In this document: piece after piece, positions 45,153 through 55,905 of the stretch
Layout of the letters: each line of letters opens with the position of its first letter
Position numbering within the stretch: the first letter of the stretch is position 1
DNA from: Endomicrobium sp.
GTDB taxonomy: Bacteria > Elusimicrobiota > Endomicrobiia > Endomicrobiales > Endomicrobiaceae
Length of the DNA: 64,000 nt
Assembly: GCA_031262585.1 (NCBI GenBank)
Contig: JAISHK010000009.1
Location: 91,770 to 155,769, forward strand
Reading direction: 5' to 3'
Position numbers and translations under genes: made by a program
The notes under the pieces: generated by a model
The model's input: only the letters and a program-made list of their open reading frames with translations
The model's database searches: none
What the model was told of the DNA's origin: nothing

Positions 45153-47417
45153 TTAAAAAACATTGCCTATATTAAAGTAAAAATGTAATAATTGTTCTCC
45201 TCTCTTATGATTTAATCCATACCCCCATCCAAATCTTATAGGCATCACAGGAGTTATTAATCTTATTTCAAATCCTACCCCAGAATGTAAATTTTCTTCT
45301 TTTGAACCAAAACTTAAATTTATATTTTTAAAATTTTGCCAAACGCCTCCAATATCATAAAATAAAACACCTTGCAAAATAGATTTCCCTTTATCACTAA
45401 CTATAGGGAATTTATACTCAATATTTGCCACGCTTTTTACTTGACCACCGTTTACTGGACCAATTTCAGTTCTATATTTATAACCTCTTACGCTAGAATC
45501 TCCACCTATATAAAATCTTTCGTAAAGTGGAGTCTGCTTCTGATCGCTATAAGATGCAAGCATACCTAATTCTATGTTAAAACTCAACACAAAATTCCAA
45601 AATGTATGGAGAAACCATGTTGATTTTGTAATTCCTTTAATGAATTTTATATTGCCACCCAAAAAAGTACTAGCAACTTGTAAATTTACAAGTTGTCTTG
45701 TACCTCTTGAAGCATCAAAAATATAATCTCTAGTGTCATAAATAAAATTCCCAAAAATACTCGCTGTTTTATTTTTTAATAAATCAAAATCATTTTTAAT
45801 TCCATCTTCTATTCTATTATCTATATTACAAAGTTGGACATGCTCAAAGACATATCCAAATAATAATCCAACAGAGTCACTAATTCTAGGACCTATTTTT
45901 GCTGAAAGTCCTTTTCGATGTTCATTATACGCATTAGCTATAATACCATAATCTCTTTTTCTTTCAATATCAAAAACAGTTAAAATTAAGCTTACATTTC
46001 TATTAAAAATCCACGGCTCAGTCCAATCTACTTCAAAATTGCACTTTTTTGAACCAAATTCAGTGCTTAAATTTAACTTTTGACCCAATCCAAACAAATT
46101 TAAATGTTGTAATCGTATTGATCCAATAAGTTTATCTATAGAAGAATATCCAACACCAGCAGTAATTGAACCTGGTCTTCCGTCATTAACTGAAAAGAAT
46201 AAATCAAAAACATCATAGACAGCTGTAGGAAGAATCTGTGGTTCCACAGTTTCAATAAAACCTAGATTATAAATTTTTTCAACACTTTTTCGAAATTTTG
46301 TAATCGCAAGTACATCAGCAGGATTTAAAATAATTTCTCTTCTTATTACGTTTTCTTTTGTAGAAACAAGACCATCAATATAAACATTTCCAACATAAAC
46401 AAGAGAATTTTCAACTATTGCAATATTTATATCAACTATATTCGCATTTTCAGTTTTATTAAATTTTGGATTAATATCTACATATAAATATCCATTATCA
46501 TAATAAGCTGAAGTTATATTGCGAATTGTTTCAATAATTTTACGTTGGTTAAAAATTTGACCTTTTTTAAATTTAGTCATTTTTTTTAATTTTGATTCAT
46601 TCAAAACAAGATTCCCTTCATAAGTCACAAACCCTATTTTATATCTCTTTCCTTCTTTTATATTTAAAGTTATAAATATCTTCGTTCTACTCTCGTTATA
46701 CATACTACTAAAAGAAATAAATTCATAATCCACAAAACCATTATCTTTATAAAACGCTTGAATCGCTTCTAAATCTGCCTTAAAAAACTGTTCTCTAAAT
46801 ACTTTTTTTGCTTTTGTCTTTAAAATACTGAGTATTTTTTTCTTCTTGAAAGAAACAACTCCTTTTATATCAATACCGCTTATAGTAATCCTATTGTTTT
46901 CCGTAATAATAAAAGTTATTGTCATACTATTTGTATCTTTATCAATAGTAGGATAAACTTCAATTTGACAATCAACGTAACCAGCATCTTTATATAAATT
47001 AATAATTTTTTGCTTTGTTTCTTCCAATTTTAAGACACTGTAATAATCTTTTTCTTTTAATAGACTTGTATCTTTAAGTTTACTTGATGAAAACATAGAA
47101 TTACCCTTAAAAACAATGCGCTCTATATAAGGTTTTTCTTTAACAACAAAAATAAGAGTCCCATTACTTTCGTCATAACTAAATTCAACATCATCAAAAA
47201 ACTCAAGACCTGTTATAGAACGAACATCCTCTCTAGCATCATCGACTGAATAATATTTACCTTTTTTTAAATGCATAACCGACAAAATTTCCCTCTCTTT
47301 TACATTGCAAAGACCCTTAATACAAACTTTTACAATAAGATTGCTATTTGTATCATTTGCATGCAAATATACAGTAAAAAACAATATAAAAAATACAAGT
47401 AATAAACGAAAATTCAT
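45153..47417 (-). CDS. bamA: Outer-membrane protein assembly factor BamA
   Basis: Inserts beta-barrel proteins into the outer membrane. The 754 residues have a signal peptide (LLLVFFILFFTVYLHA), five POTRA domains (about 25-400; for example EREILSVMHLKKGKYYSV and FVDYEFISFSSMYNES), and a C-terminal Omp85 barrel with FYIGGDSSVRGYKY, the conserved lid-lock RGY region. It ends with Phe (FYFNIGNVF), as barrel proteins do. AAGGATGA precedes the ATG. It is fully intact beside dead lpxD and lpxC. Confidence 0.95.
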   Translation of the reverse strand: MNFRLLLVFFILFFTVYLHANDTNSNLIVKVCIKGLCNVKEREILSVMHLKKGKYYSVDDAREDVRSITGLEFFDDVEFSYDESNGTLIFVVKEKPYIERIVFKGNSMFSSSKLKDTSLLKEKDYYSVLKLEETKQKIINLYKDAGYVDCQIEVYPTIDKDTNSMTITFIITENNRITISGIDIKGVVSFKKKKILSILKTKAKKVFREQFFKADLEAIQAFYKDNGFVDYEFISFSSMYNESRTKIFITLNIKEGKRYKIGFVTYEGNLVLNESKLKKMTKFKKGQIFNQRKIIETIRNITSAYYDNGYLYVDINPKFNKTENANIVDINIAIVENSLVYVGNVYIDGLVSTKENVIRREIILNPADVLAITKFRKSVEKIYNLGFIETVEPQILPTAVYDVFDLFFSVNDGRPGSITAGVGYSSIDKLIGSIRLQHLNLFGLGQKLNLSTEFGSKKCNFEVDWTEPWIFNRNVSLILTVFDIERKRDYGIIANAYNEHRKGLSAKIGPRISDSVGLLFGYVFEHVQLCNIDNRIEDGIKNDFDLLKNKTASIFGNFIYDTRDYIFDASRGTRQLVNLQVASTFLGGNIKFIKGITKSTWFLHTFWNFVLSFNIELGMLASYSDQKQTPLYERFYIGGDSSVRGYKYRTEIGPVNGGQVKSVANIEYKFPIVSDKGKSILQGVLFYDIGGVWQNFKNINLSFGSKEENLHSGVGFEIRLITPVMPIRFGWGYGLNHKRGEQLLHFYFNIGNVF

Positions 47418-47830
47418 TAATCATCCTTTTGAATATAATTTATAAAAATTAACTTCCTTAAAAATATATAAATTATTTATAAATTATTGAAAATTTATAA
47501 ATAAACTTAAACTATAATTAAACCGATTCTCACACATATAAATTGCTCCTGCAAAATTAATAATATTTAAATCCACATTCAATCCAACATCATAATTAAA
47601 GCATTTTATATTTAATGATAATTTGAATACTTTGATGAAACAACTTATTTTCCGCATTAATAAATGATACGAGTAATAAAACTATTTGAAATATAACTGA
47701 TATTAACAAAACACATTCTCTTCTTAAAACCCAACACAAGGAATTTCCAATACAAATTGAAATAGTACAAGAAAAATATATATTATTTATTCCCGTTTTT
47801 TACTATATACCCATTACTGGAAACCTCTTT
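47418..47830 (-). pseudogene. Decayed secreted or outer-membrane protein upstream of bamA (unidentified)
   Basis: Between coaX and bamA, minus-strand pieces suggest one small former envelope protein. A hydrophobic N-terminal stretch with several stops leads to AENKLFHQSIQIIIKYK, then, one frame over, NYDVGLNVDLNIINFAG and CENRFNYSLSLFINFQ. The alternating pattern is barrel-like. I recognise no family; the interval is approximate. Confidence 0.4.
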
Positions 47831-48616
47831 TTAGTATCCTATCATTTTCTCCCATATAATACGAATTCCTTCTAATGTTAAATTAGGTAAAATAATTTCT
47901 ATCTCTTTTATCTCGCTTAATATAAGTCGAGACAATCCTCCTGTAGCAATTATATGCTCTACTTTCATTTCCTTTTTTATTCTCTCAAGAATTTCTTTAA
48001 CAAGTCCCACATAACCAAAATAAAGTCCTGACTGTATACATTCAACTGTAGTCGCACCTATTGATTTAAAAGGCTTCTTTATCTCTATTTGTGGTAGCTG
48101 TGCTGTTTTTAAACTCAAAGACTGAGCTGAAATTATAGGACCAGGTGCTATCGCACCACCCATATATTTCCCCTTATCATCTATACAATCAAATGTTGTC
48201 GCTGTACCAAAATCAATAATTACGCAGCCACCCTTATACATATGATGAGCTGCTACTACGTCGGCAATTCTGTCAGCGCCAATTTCTTTAGGATTTTCTA
48301 TGGCAAAAATAACACCATCAGAATCTTCATAACTTACAAAAAATGCTTTCTTTTTAAAGTATTTCTTTACTAAATCCTCAAAAACAATATTCAAAGATGG
48401 AACAACACTTGCAATAGCGACATTACTTATACTGTTTGTATCATAACCTGAATAAAAAAACATATTCATTAACATGGTTGCATACTCATCTGTAGTTTGT
48501 TCTTTTATGGTTGACATTCTCCAAACTTTCAAAGGACCGCTTGAAAGTTCCCCTTTTTTTATATTAAACAACCCAATAGTTATGTTTGTATTACCTATAT
48601 CCACAGCTAAAAACAT
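47831..48616 (-). CDS. coaX: Type III pantothenate kinase
   Basis: First step of CoA synthesis, phosphorylating pantothenate. The 261 residues carry the acetate-kinase-fold motifs of CoaX: LAVDIGNTNITIGLF at the N terminus, GADRIADVVAAHH, DFGTATTFDCI, GGAIAPGP, and ATGGLSR near the end. A 13-codon longer frame exists, but the ATG at 48616 follows AAGGGA and begins directly at the phosphate motif. It is 13 bases after fumarase beta, as the last gene of a four-gene operon. Confidence 0.95.
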   Translation of the reverse strand: MFLAVDIGNTNITIGLFNIKKGELSSGPLKVWRMSTIKEQTTDEYATMLMNMFFYSGYDTNSISNVAIASVVPSLNIVFEDLVKKYFKKKAFFVSYEDSDGVIFAIENPKEIGADRIADVVAAHHMYKGGCVIIDFGTATTFDCIDDKGKYMGGAIAPGPIISAQSLSLKTAQLPQIEIKKPFKSIGATTVECIQSGLYFGYVGLVKEILERIKKEMKVEHIIATGGLSRLILSEIKEIEIILPNLTLEGIRIIWEKMIGY

Positions 48617-48629
48617 AATATTCCCTTTA

Positions 48630-49151
48630 TTATTTTTTAAAAATATTATTGCCACATCTATCTACCGCAACAATCAATGGCATATCTATAATTTCTAATC
48701 TATAAATTGCTTCTGGACCTAGATCCTTAAAAGAAATTAAATCTACTTTTTTTACAGTTTTAGAAATAAGAGCACCAACTCCACCAGTAACAATAAAATA
48801 AATAGCTTTATTTTCTTTTATTGAATTAATTACATTATCACTTCTTGAACCTTTCCCTATCAAAACTTTTACTCCTTCTCTTATAATTTTCGGTGTAAAA
48901 ACATCCATCCTATAAGATGTTGTTGGTCCACACGAACCAATTACAGTGCCAGGTTTTGCGGGAGTAGGACCACAATAATAAATTGCAGCATTCTTAAAAT
49001 CAAAAGGCAGTTTTCCTCTTCTATCTAAAATATCAATAATTCTTTTATGCGCTGCATCTCTTGCCGTATAAATGACTCCACTAAGTAAAATTTTTTGCTT
49101 TACTTTTAAAATTTCAGTACTTAAAACCAGTTTATCTAAATTAATCCTCAT
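48630..49151 (-). CDS. fumB: Fumarate hydratase class I, beta subunit (Fe-S hydro-lyase C-terminal domain)
   Basis: With the alpha subunit it interconverts fumarate and malate. The 173 residues match the swivelling C-terminal domain of class I fumarases and tartrate dehydratases: GVIYTARDAAHKRI, YYCGPTPAKPG, GSCGPTTSYRMD, IGKGSRSD, and VTGGVGALISKTVK. It overlaps the alpha gene by 4 bases (ATGA). A tartrate dehydratase is possible in principle, but the adjoining malic enzyme favours fumarase. Confidence 0.92.
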   Translation of the reverse strand: MRINLDKLVLSTEILKVKQKILLSGVIYTARDAAHKRIIDILDRRGKLPFDFKNAAIYYCGPTPAKPGTVIGSCGPTTSYRMDVFTPKIIREGVKVLIGKGSRSDNVINSIKENKAIYFIVTGGVGALISKTVKKVDLISFKDLGPEAIYRLEIIDMPLIVAVDRCGNNIFKK

Positions 49152-49987
49152 ATTATAACAGTTTTTCTCCTACAAGAATGACATTGAACACATACAGCAA
49201 CAGGAAGAGAAGCTATATGAGTAGGTTTTGATTCAATAAATACAGCTAAAGCAGTAGTTTTACCACCTATACCCATTGGACCTATATTCAATTTATTAAT
49301 ATCAGTCAATAATTCTCGTTCTTTTACATCATAAAATTTATTTTTGTTTTTACTACCTATCCTACGAAGCAACGCTTTTTTGGCCAAAAGTCCAATAGAT
49401 GCAAAATCTCCACCAACACCAATACCTACAATTAAAGGCGGACAAGCATTTCTACTTCCATCATTTATTACATTTAAAACAAATTTTTTCACACCAGCCC
49501 AACCAATTGAAGGAATAAGCATTTTCAGTGTACTTGCATTTTCACTTCCTCCGCCTTTTGGTAAAAAAGTAATTTTAATTTTATCCCCCGAAACTATATC
49601 AACATAAATATTAGCCGGAGTATTATACTTAGTATTTTTTCTTTCAATAGGATCAAATACAATAGACTTACGCAAATAATTATCTGCATATCCTAAAGAA
49701 ACACCTTTATTTATTGCATTATAAATATTACCATCGTCGATATATACATCCTTACCTAAATTCACAAAAAAATTTGCTGTTCCGGTATCTTGACACAAGG
49801 GAATTTGTTCATTTTTTGCGATAGTCGCATTTTGAATAATTTCTTCTAAAATATTTTTTGCAATACCTTTTTCATATATTAAATTCATTTTTAATGACTT
49901 TAAAACATCTTTTGGCAACTCATAATTCGCCTGAGCGCACAAACTTTTTACTACTTCAATTATATTTTTAGATCTTATTTTTCGCAT
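49148..49987 (-). CDS. fumA: Fumarate hydratase class I, alpha subunit (Fe-S domain)
   Basis: Carries the 4Fe-4S cluster. The 279 residues include PLCQDTGTANFF, KGGGSENASTLKML, NACPPLIVGIGVGG, NIGPMGIGG and a C-terminal CVQCHSCRRKT. Cysteines in the PLCQDTG, NACPP and CHSC segments are the likely cluster ligands. The start overlaps the end of the malic enzyme gene by 20 bases and the end overlaps the beta gene by 4, so translation is probably coupled. Confidence 0.93.
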   Translation of the reverse strand: MRKIRSKNIIEVVKSLCAQANYELPKDVLKSLKMNLIYEKGIAKNILEEIIQNATIAKNEQIPLCQDTGTANFFVNLGKDVYIDDGNIYNAINKGVSLGYADNYLRKSIVFDPIERKNTKYNTPANIYVDIVSGDKIKITFLPKGGGSENASTLKMLIPSIGWAGVKKFVLNVINDGSRNACPPLIVGIGVGGDFASIGLLAKKALLRRIGSKNKNKFYDVKERELLTDINKLNIGPMGIGGKTTALAVFIESKPTHIASLPVAVCVQCHSCRRKTVII

Positions 49988-51320
49988 TCTTTATACAGCC
50001 TTTTTTCATCATCACTTCAGTTATAGCTCTACTTCTTTTTATTAATAACTTTGCATTCTCATAAATCTTATCATAATTTAGCTTTCTATCCGCAATATTT
50101 TCTTTTATAGCTTTTATACCAACAGCCGCTGCTACTTTAGGAAAAATTTCCCATTCATTCATATTAGGAAGAATTTTATTCGGTTTTATCTTACTATCTG
50201 GTATACAAGACGCCAACTCTTTAGCTGCAGTTATACACATAGTATCCGTAATAGTAGAAGCTCTCACATCTAAAACGCCGCGAAAAACACCAGGGAAACC
50301 TAAAGAATTATTTACTTGATTAGGAAAATCACTTCTTCCTGTCGCAACCACAACCGCGCCTGCTGCTTTTGCTTCCCAAGGCCAAATTTCCGGAATAGGA
50401 TTTGCGCATGTAAACACTATTGGATTTTTAGCCATTGCCTTTATCCATTCTTTCTTTATTACTCGTGGACCTGGAGCAGATAAAGCAATAACAACATCCA
50501 TATTTTCCATAGCTTCTTTTATTCCACCGCGAACATCATTCACATTTGTATTAGTAATTAATGACCAATGTTCAGAACTCAGTTTTAAATCCAACCGCTC
50601 TTTATGCAAAGTTCCATAGATATCGGTCATAACTATATTAGCAGGATTGACACCATAAAGAATTAAAAATTTTGCTGTACATACATTTGCCGCACCTGCA
50701 CCTATCATCGCAACTTTAACCTTATTAATTTTTTTTTCTACAATTTTCAAAGCATTGATAAAACCGGCAAGAGTTACTAAAGCTGTACCCTGTTGATCAT
50801 CATGCCATATAGGTATATGACATTCTTTTCTTAAAGTTTGTAAGATGGGGAAACATTTTGGCTGAGATATATCTTCTAAATTTATACCACCAAAAGATGG
50901 TTGTAATATTTTAACTGTTTGGATTATATCTTTTTCGTCTTTTGTCCCAAGACATATAGGATACGCATCAACACCTCCAAGATATTTATAAAGAAGTGCT
51001 TTTCCTTCCATAACCGGCATGCCAGCCTCTGGACCAATATCACCAAGACCTAAAATTCTTGTTCCGTCACTTACTACAGCAACACTGTTCCATTTATTCG
51101 TATACTCATATACGCGTTCAGGATTCTTATAGATATCATAGCAAACAGACGCAACACCCGGACTATACCATACCGAAAAATCATTTAAATTTTTAATTCT
51201 ACACTTTGCAACAACTTCAATTTTACCGTGATAAAAAGAATGCAGTTTTTTGGCAATTTTTGAAGGTTTACAAGTTTTCTTCAAAAGTTTTCTTAGTCCA
51301 ATTTTCTTTTGACTTGTCAT
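49968..51320 (-). CDS. NAD(P)-dependent malic enzyme
   Basis: Oxidatively decarboxylates malate to pyruvate, or runs in reverse. The 450 residues have the malic N-terminal domain ([41 protein letters not shown] split over conserved blocks, [28 protein letters not shown]) and a Rossmann domain ([12 protein letters not shown]), then [12 protein letters not shown]. It lacks the phosphotransacetylase-like tail found in long MaeB. It leads an operon with fumarase alpha/beta and coaX, defining a fumarate-malate-pyruvate route. Confidence 0.95.
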   Translation of the reverse strand: MTSQKKIGLRKLLKKTCKPSKIAKKLHSFYHGKIEVVAKCRIKNLNDFSVWYSPGVASVCYDIYKNPERVYEYTNKWNSVAVVSDGTRILGLGDIGPEAGMPVMEGKALLYKYLGGVDAYPICLGTKDEKDIIQTVKILQPSFGGINLEDISQPKCFPILQTLRKECHIPIWHDDQQGTALVTLAGFINALKIVEKKINKVKVAMIGAGAANVCTAKFLILYGVNPANIVMTDIYGTLHKERLDLKLSSEHWSLITNTNVNDVRGGIKEAMENMDVVIALSAPGPRVIKKEWIKAMAKNPIVFTCANPIPEIWPWEAKAAGAVVVATGRSDFPNQVNNSLGFPGVFRGVLDVRASTITDTMCITAAKELASCIPDSKIKPNKILPNMNEWEIFPKVAAAVGIKAIKENIADRKLNYDKIYENAKLLIKRSRAITEVMMKKGCIKNAKNKI

Positions 51321-54300
51321 ATTCTTTCTCTGATTTGATAATTCGTTTTAATTTATATCTACTAAAACATTGAAAATTTTAACACAATATCATTAATCAT
51401 TTAGTATAAAAAATATATTTTTTTAAGAAACATCACACCTATAAATATTAGTATCCTAATTATATCCAAAGTTTACCCACAAGAAAAAAGATTTACTTTA
51501 CATTGAAATCTTGTATTTAAGATAAAATATCATACAGTTCACGAATATTTTCTAAATTATATAAATAATTATACTCCCACAGTTTAGAAAATATCGCGTA
51601 TAATTATTATATATATTTAAGTACTAGTCGTCAAACTCATCAAAAAAAATAGTAAAAGCAAAATTTTATACAAAAATCATATAAATTAAATAAACTCCAA
51701 AGACTTATCACATTTTTTATTGTAAAGTGTAAATGAGGACTAGTAATCCTTTACGTCGTTCAATTTTTGCTTTTTTTGACCATTTTTATCCAATCTTTAC
51801 GAATTTAATACAAGAGAATGTCCACAATACCCCAACATATTCATTTTATAACAGATATTGTAAAAAGTAATATATAAAAAGTTTTTTAAAATTACATTTA
51901 GAATCCAACAATATACAAATTTAAGCCAAAAGTTTTTTATTAGTTCTATTTCTCATTCCTTATACATAACATACAAAATAAGTACTAATAAACAAATTAT
52001 AATTATAGATTGATCAATAGAGTTTCTCCAACAAAACCAATTGCAAAATATGTTATCGTGATAATAAAAGTTATCATAATAATGTGTTTTATATGATTTA
52101 CGAAAATATTAATTACATTTTTTAAAAATTGAAATATCTTGTTCAACATACATAATATTTAATTTATTCATCAACAAAATAAAGATACTAACAACATTAC
52201 CCGCATGTATTATAAAACTAAACACTAATATTGATTTATTGATTTTCTCATTTTAACAATATAAACATACAATATCACAAACCACTGCTAGCATAGTATA
52301 GATTTAAATAGTAATTTAAATTTTAAAGTCAATATCATAAATATGATTTTACATCTCAAATCAATAAAAAACTGCCTTAAAGTCTCATTCATAGCTAGTA
52401 TTTCTTCTAAAAACAATGAACATTTTAATGCTATATCTGTCATTTAAAATTTCCTGTATTTATTCCACTGCTTTTAAAAATTACCTTTGTATACATGAGT
52501 TTATCAAGTTTGTCACAATCCTCAAAACGCAGGCTTACTTTTATATGCACTTCATATTTTTTTGAACTTAGTAGCAATATATCCTTAATATAGCAGCACG
52601 AGTCATTGTCCAAATATTACGTGTAAACAAACTAAATAAAGATACTCTTTTTCTGCCAGTAAAATCTTAATTCTGACTTCATCTGAAGGCACAAATTTTA
52701 TGTCATAAAACTGAGGATTTTTTCCATATTTTTACAAATTTCTTCTAAGACTGTTTAAAATTATAAATTATTTATTTTATTTTTATCATACCATCAATTT
52801 TTGGCATAAAAAACCTTAGAATTAATATAAAACAAACAGTTCTTATATAATACTATAAATTAAAATCACAATAAAAATATTACTAATTTTATAATCTAAA
52901 ACTTTTTTGAAAATAAAAACAAAGAATCTATTAATGATATTCATTACCTGCAGTAATTGATTATTTTGTTAAATTCGCACTAAGACAAAGAGTATGGAAA
53001 ATATGAAAAAGCACTGTAAATATTGAAAAATAAGAATAAAAATGTTGTAAAAACAAGCTATTTAAAAATTGTCCTATCATATAAAACCAATAACGAAAAT
53101 AAGAGGAACAAAAATTACTAGTGACGTAAAACAAACATTATAATGGATCTAATAAATTTTTAGAGATTCAAAAATTATTTCCTTTTTTACAACTCTTTTA
53201 AGTTTATAAAATTCATTAAAATATTTTCAAACATAACATCTAAACTATCAATAATCATATCTATCGTAGACCACTCATAAAAAATACAGAAGAATAAAAG
53301 AAAGTAATATTTCCTGTATTCCATTTGATATAGATTAACAAGAGATTTTTTAATAAAATTTGCTTAGTCACAAGTTATTTTAATATAAATATCTTTTGGA
53401 ATCTTAATATAATATCTTTTAATTTTTTTGTATTGTTTTTGAAAATTTATTAAATTTGAACTAAATTACTAATAAATATCTAATGAATACTAACTATTCA
53501 TTAGAACAAGAGTATGCTTTTCCATCTTTCGATGCTCCTATTACATCGGTAATAGCTTTAAAATACTATTTTATTATTAGTTCTTTGAGCTTGATTTTTA
53601 TTTTTTTTGTACTTATAGCACGTTCTATATTTATAAATCTACTCTAAAAACGAACAAGATCTTACATCTTTTATAATTCAAAATTCACTCTAACTGTCTT
53701 AACTAATATTGGCACTTTAAATCTTTTATAGTAACAACGCACTAAATAAGTAACGGTTGCAGTTTCTAAAAACATAATATTTCAAACATACTTTACAAGT
53801 AATCTTCATTTATCTATTTTTACAAAAATTTCTGTTTTGAAGACATATTTAAACTTAATTTTTGCAACAACTTCTAAATCTTCCAAATTCATCTTTTATA
53901 TTTTTTTAATCATATATCTTAACTCTGCCATTCTTATAGTAGAAATTTCACATTTTTATATTTTATTGAAAGCATCACCATTTCAACCTATTTAAAATCA
54001 TATCTATGAGTTAGATGATACTTTTTTAATGTCTTTTACTATATCAGCGTCGTCATGATTATATTAATTTACTCATAAATTTTTAGATTTTTCAACTCTT
54101 CATACTTCATACTTTGTAACAATAAACAACACTTATCTAAGAATGTTTCATTAACGGAAAAAATTCTTAAAGAATTCTCTTATATGAAATTAATACTAAA
54201 ATCCTATAATCAAAAACAACATTATAGTCGTTACAGGTCTTGTTTACTCATAATCTTATCATGCTTGTTGTTTTTTTCTTAAAGTTTATTTTACACATAA

Positions 54301-55078
54301 TCATAATTTAAATTTTCATACTTGGTACCTTTGAAACTTCCGACGATCCTTTGAAAACAGAAGAATTAAAACCTTTTTTAATATTTATTTTTTACCACGT
54401 CTAATTATTGTATTCCAAATTTTTCTCAAAAAACGATAAATTTTTAATATTCCATGAAAACTTTTTATGATTATCCATAAGATAATATACTGTGTATATA
54501 TACAAAGCGTTAATATTGTTCCCAAAAACCTCTAAATAACATTGATTCCCACATTGTAACTACATCATCTTTGGTTAAAACCATAAGCAAAAGTCGAATA
54601 TTTTTATAAGAAACATTATAACTTCCAAACACAATCTTTACCTTACAAAATTCAAATATCACTCTTTAAATATATGATGATTCAAAATTGAAGCTAAAAC
54701 AAAGAATATAAGAATAATTCTATGCGGTATACTTTTATTTTGGATTTTATAATTCAATAAGAATCTATTAGGAAACTTGCTTTATCAATGCTATTTATTA
54801 TCTAAGTTTATCTAACATCATATTTGACAATATTTATATTTTTGTTTTTTCAAATTTTTAAATTTTTAGTAATAACTTGTATAAAAATAAATGAAAATAC
54901 AAATAAATTTAGAGTTGTTAATAAAACAATACTTACTTTTTTATTTAGTTTTTCTTATTCAGATATAGTTTTTAAAATATCGTATGTTATACAATATCAT
55001 TAAAAAAATAATATGATCTTATATGAGTGTTTGCAAGAGAAAATGAGAATTTGATATAATTTGTTTTGACTTAAAAAT
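51321..55078. other. 3.8-kb gene desert with minus-strand decayed frames
   Basis: No intact gene. Minus-strand pieces are coherent over 15-40 codons but broken by stops and indels. They include DIKFVPSDEVRIKILLAEKE near 52680-52750, SSKKYEVHIKVSLRFEDCDK near 52500-52580, ALKCSLFLEEILAMNETLR near 52360-52430, and FKAITDVIGASKDGKAYSC near 53510-53580. Together they suggest one or more eroded genes that I cannot identify. The rest has no recognisable content. Confidence 0.5.
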
Positions 55079-55170
55079 GGAGGGGTCGCATAGTTGGTCT
55101 AGTGCGCTGGTTTGCTAAACCGGTGTATGGATGAAAATCCATATCGAGAGTTCGAATCTCTCCCCCTCCG
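55079..55170 (+). tRNA. tRNA-Ser (anticodon GCT)
   Basis: Acceptor stem GGAGGGG/CCCCTCC with discriminator G, and an anticodon stem-loop reading TTTGCTAAA (anticodon GCT). A long class II variable arm (TGTATGGATGAAAATCCATATCGA) contains a perfect ATGGAT/ATCCAT stem, and the T loop is TTCGAAT. The long arm and G73 confirm serine. CCA is not encoded. The length of 92 bases is normal for tRNA-Ser. Confidence 0.97.
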
Positions 55171-55502
55171 TAATTGATAAAATAAATCTACTGTTTATAT
55201 AAATATATTATTTTGTTTTTAATGTGTATAAGTCTTAATCATAAATACAGAAAAAAGAAAAAAAGTTTTAACACTAATATATTTATGAAATATTTGTGAA
55301 TATGGGAATAAATTTAAAGTAGAGAAATGCTAAGTAAGAACCAAGACAACATTTCTTAATTAACAATTCATAAATCAATATCATAACATTATTGTAAAAT
55401 GTGTGTAAGTTGATCTTCAAGGATGATTTAAATTATCTAGTGTACTCAAATGCTCAATGGTTAAAACATTTATTTAAAATAGTTGATTATTAATTTTAAC
55501 GG
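55171..55502. other. Intergenic region between tRNA-Ser and acpS
   Basis: A 332-base A/T-rich spacer. No gene, RNA or clear promoter was recognised. Confidence 0.5.
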
Positions 55503-55847
55503 ATGATTAAGATGAATATAGGTATAGATATTGAAGAAGTCAAAAGATTTAATAAATATGTAAAAAATAAATCATGGTTAAAACGTGTTTTTACAGAAGA
55601 AGAAATATCGTATTCTTTATCTAAAAAGAATGCAATTGAACATTTAGCTGTACGTTTTGCTGCTAAAGAAGCAATTTGGAAAGCTTTAAGTACTAGAAAC
55701 AAACAAATTATCATTACTGATATTTCTGTAATGAATACTAAAAATGGGAAACCTCAAGTATATATTAAAAATAAAAAATGTAATAAAATAGATGTATCTC
55801 TATCTCATACTAATAAATATGTTGCTGCTGTAGCAATATTCTTTTAA
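55503..55847 (+). CDS. acpS: Holo-acyl-carrier-protein synthase
   Basis: Transfers 4'-phosphopantetheine from CoA to acyl carrier protein. The 114 residues match the small AcpS type: NIGIDIEEVKRF with the magnesium-binding Asp, RFAAKEAIWKAL with the second metal Glu, and DVSLSHTNKYVAAVA at the C terminus. The ATG at 55503 is listed; an ATG three codons later (55512) begins closer to the conserved strand, and neither has a strong ribosome site. It precedes nnrD by 58 bases. Confidence 0.94.
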   Translation: MIKMNIGIDIEEVKRFNKYVKNKSWLKRVFTEEEISYSLSKKNAIEHLAVRFAAKEAIWKALSTRNKQIIITDISVMNTKNGKPQVYIKNKKCNKIDVSLSHTNKYVAAVAIFF

Positions 55848-55905
55848 TTTTACTCTATATTATTAATTAAATATATCGATTTAAAGAGAATTATGCTAAA
55901 AACTT

